Notes under the pieces: model-generated
Seen by the model: the letters and a program-made list of their open reading frames with translations, nothing else
Databases searched by the model: none
What the model was told of the DNA's origin: nothing
Position numbers and translations under genes: made by a program
Shown: positions 63,155 through 64,000 of the stretch, piece after piece
Layout: every line of letters starts with the position of its first letter
How positions within the stretch are numbered: position 1 is the stretch's first letter
From: Thalassotalea insulae
Lineage (GTDB): Bacteria; Pseudomonadota; Gammaproteobacteria; Enterobacterales; Alteromonadaceae
Assembly (NCBI RefSeq): GCF_030161395.1
Contig: NZ_BSST01000001.1
Coordinates: forward strand, 3,286,001 to 3,350,000
Direction: 5' to 3'
Length of the DNA stretch: 64,000 nt

Positions 63155-64000
63155 ATGACAAAATGGTTGAAAAAAATAGGATTGGGAATTGGATTTTTAT
63201 TCTCTTTTTTACTGCTGCTGGGATTTAGCTACGAACAACTTTCAAGAAGTTCAGCAGAGCGAGTGCATCAACAACCTGGGGAATTGATTGATGTTGGTGG
63301 CCATAAGCTACATATAGTGAAAAAAGGGAGTGGTGGGCCAACGGTAATTTTTGAGTCAGGACTAGGCTATAGTGGTCACCTTCCTTGGTTTAAGGTTCAA
63401 GAAGAAGTGGCTAAATTTGCTACTACTATATCCTATGATCGAGCTGGGCTTTTGTGGAGTGAGCGAGGTGAAAACCCTAAAACAGCATCGGCAATTGCTG
63501 CAGAGCTTAACGAGCTATTAACCAATTTAGGGCTGGAAAAACCCTATATCTTAGTTGGTCATTCATTGGCTGGTGTTATCCTTCGCCCATACGCACTAAA
63601 TCATATCGAGGATGTTGGCGGTATGATTCTGGTTGACGGTTCACATCCAGATATGGAAGAACATATGTCAGCAAGGCTGAAGAAAGAGTTAATGTCGTCG
63701 CCACCGCCACCACAGCTTATAAAAGCAGCCGTTCATCTTGGATTAGCGCGATTTATGTTAGCCGATAACTTACAACCAAACACCAAAAAAGGCGATAACA
63801 TTAATCAGGTAGTGACAACAATGCTTCATAAAAGCCTCACGGGATATGTTGACGAGATGACAAACGCAGAGCAAATGATGGCGGAAGTGAGCGATATGCG
63901 TGTCTTAGGTGATTTTCCACTAACGGTTATTACCGCGATATCTCCTGCACGCGTAGACAACACTGGTTTTGATGATGATCTAAAAAAAGAATTGTTAGAC
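63155..64000 (+). CDS. Alpha/beta hydrolase, membrane-anchored (3' truncated)
   Basis: The frame runs from ATG 63155 to the window end (282 codons). It has an N-terminal membrane anchor (LGIGFLFSFLLLLGFS), then an alpha/beta hydrolase: oxyanion segment IFESGLGYSGHLPW, and the nucleophile elbow VGHSLAGVI (Ser). The third catalytic residue lies beyond the window or in the last part. GGAG lies nine bases upstream; an in-frame ATG at 63131 is a possible alternative. It is divergent from the winged-helix regulator, its possible activator. Confidence 0.8.
   Translation, partial: MTKWLKKIGLGIGFLFSFLLLLGFSYEQLSRSSAERVHQQPGELIDVGGHKLHIVKKGSGGPTVIFESGLGYSGHLPWFKVQEEVAKFATTISYDRAGLLWSERGENPKTASAIAAELNELLTNLGLEKPYILVGHSLAGVILRPYALNHIEDVGGMILVDGSHPDMEEHMSARLKKELMSSPPPPQLIKAAVHLGLARFMLADNLQPNTKKGDNINQVVTTMLHKSLTGYVDEMTNAEQMMAEVSDMRVLGDFPLTVITAISPARVDNTGFDDDLKKELLD

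Noticed and set aside
1..64000. CRISPR array or prophage
   Set aside because: No regularly spaced short repeats, cas genes or phage structural genes are visible.

Overview
The window reads as chromosomal DNA of a marine, psychrotolerant-type gammaproteobacterium of the Alteromonadales, most likely the Colwelliaceae (Colwellia/Thalassotalea-like). This is inferred from the AT-rich coding style, the gene sets (Na+-translocating NADH:quinone reductase, Na+-pumping oxaloacetate decarboxylase, napEFDABC, pcm-yqaA-nlpD-rpoS-mutS-recA) and the many TolB/PD40-type and lipoprotein surface proteins. No phage, transposase, integrase or CRISPR array is visible.

Layout. 1-5.7 kb: the nqr operon (nqrB partial, C, D, E, F) followed by apbE and nqrM, which flavinylate and assemble the complex. 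6.2-9.5 kb: a porin, a small periplasmic phosphate-binding-like protein and a chemoreceptor on one strand. 9.5-12.1 kb: a leftward group of a Crp/Fnr regulator, a nitroreductase, a small EamA/DUF606 transporter and a GNAT acetyltransferase. 12.3-14.2 kb: SOS-controlled dinB and a secreted metallo-beta-lactamase-fold hydrolase. 14.4-23 kb: a CadC-like winged-helix/PD40 regulator divergent from a NTF2-like protein and an esterase, then two lipoproteins, one of about 1180 residues with an internal duplication. 23.1-27.8 kb: recX, alaS, csrA, tRNA-Ser, two tRNA-Arg and a tandem repeat carrying tRNA-Arg 3' ends. 28.1-31.3 kb: oadGAB. 31.4-33.1 kb: a periplasmic solute-binding protein, pdxH and a small acidic protein. 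33.3-37.9 kb: napEFDABC on the minus strand with a perfect FNR box upstream. 38.1-42.8 kb: tmcA, a coupled pair of unknown small genes and a divergent ABC exporter, with a strong Fur box between them. 42.9-44.9 kb: ilvE and a DUF4202 gene. 45.2-60.4 kb: a conserved housekeeping block, pyrG-eno-(two unknown genes)-ftsB-ispD-ispF-truD-surE-pcm-yqaA-nlpD-rpoS, mutS on the opposite strand, and recA with a LexA box. 60.6-64 kb: a second winged-helix/PD40 regulator, divergent from a 40-residue peptide gene and an alpha/beta hydrolase that runs off the window.

How it fits together. Nqr and Oad are both primary sodium pumps, so the window holds two generators of sodium-motive force; ApbE and NqrM supply the maturation steps of Nqr. 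Nap under FNR points to nitrate use when oxygen is low. dinB and recA both carry LexA boxes, while recX, usually next to recA, lies about 36 kb away with alaS and csrA. The most unusual points are the tRNA-Arg 3'-end tandem repeat at 27.5-27.8 kb, the Fur-box intergenic region with unknown coupled small genes, the porin/binding-protein/chemoreceptor operon, two copies of a structured intergenic repeat, and two regulator-hydrolase divergent pairs of the same design.
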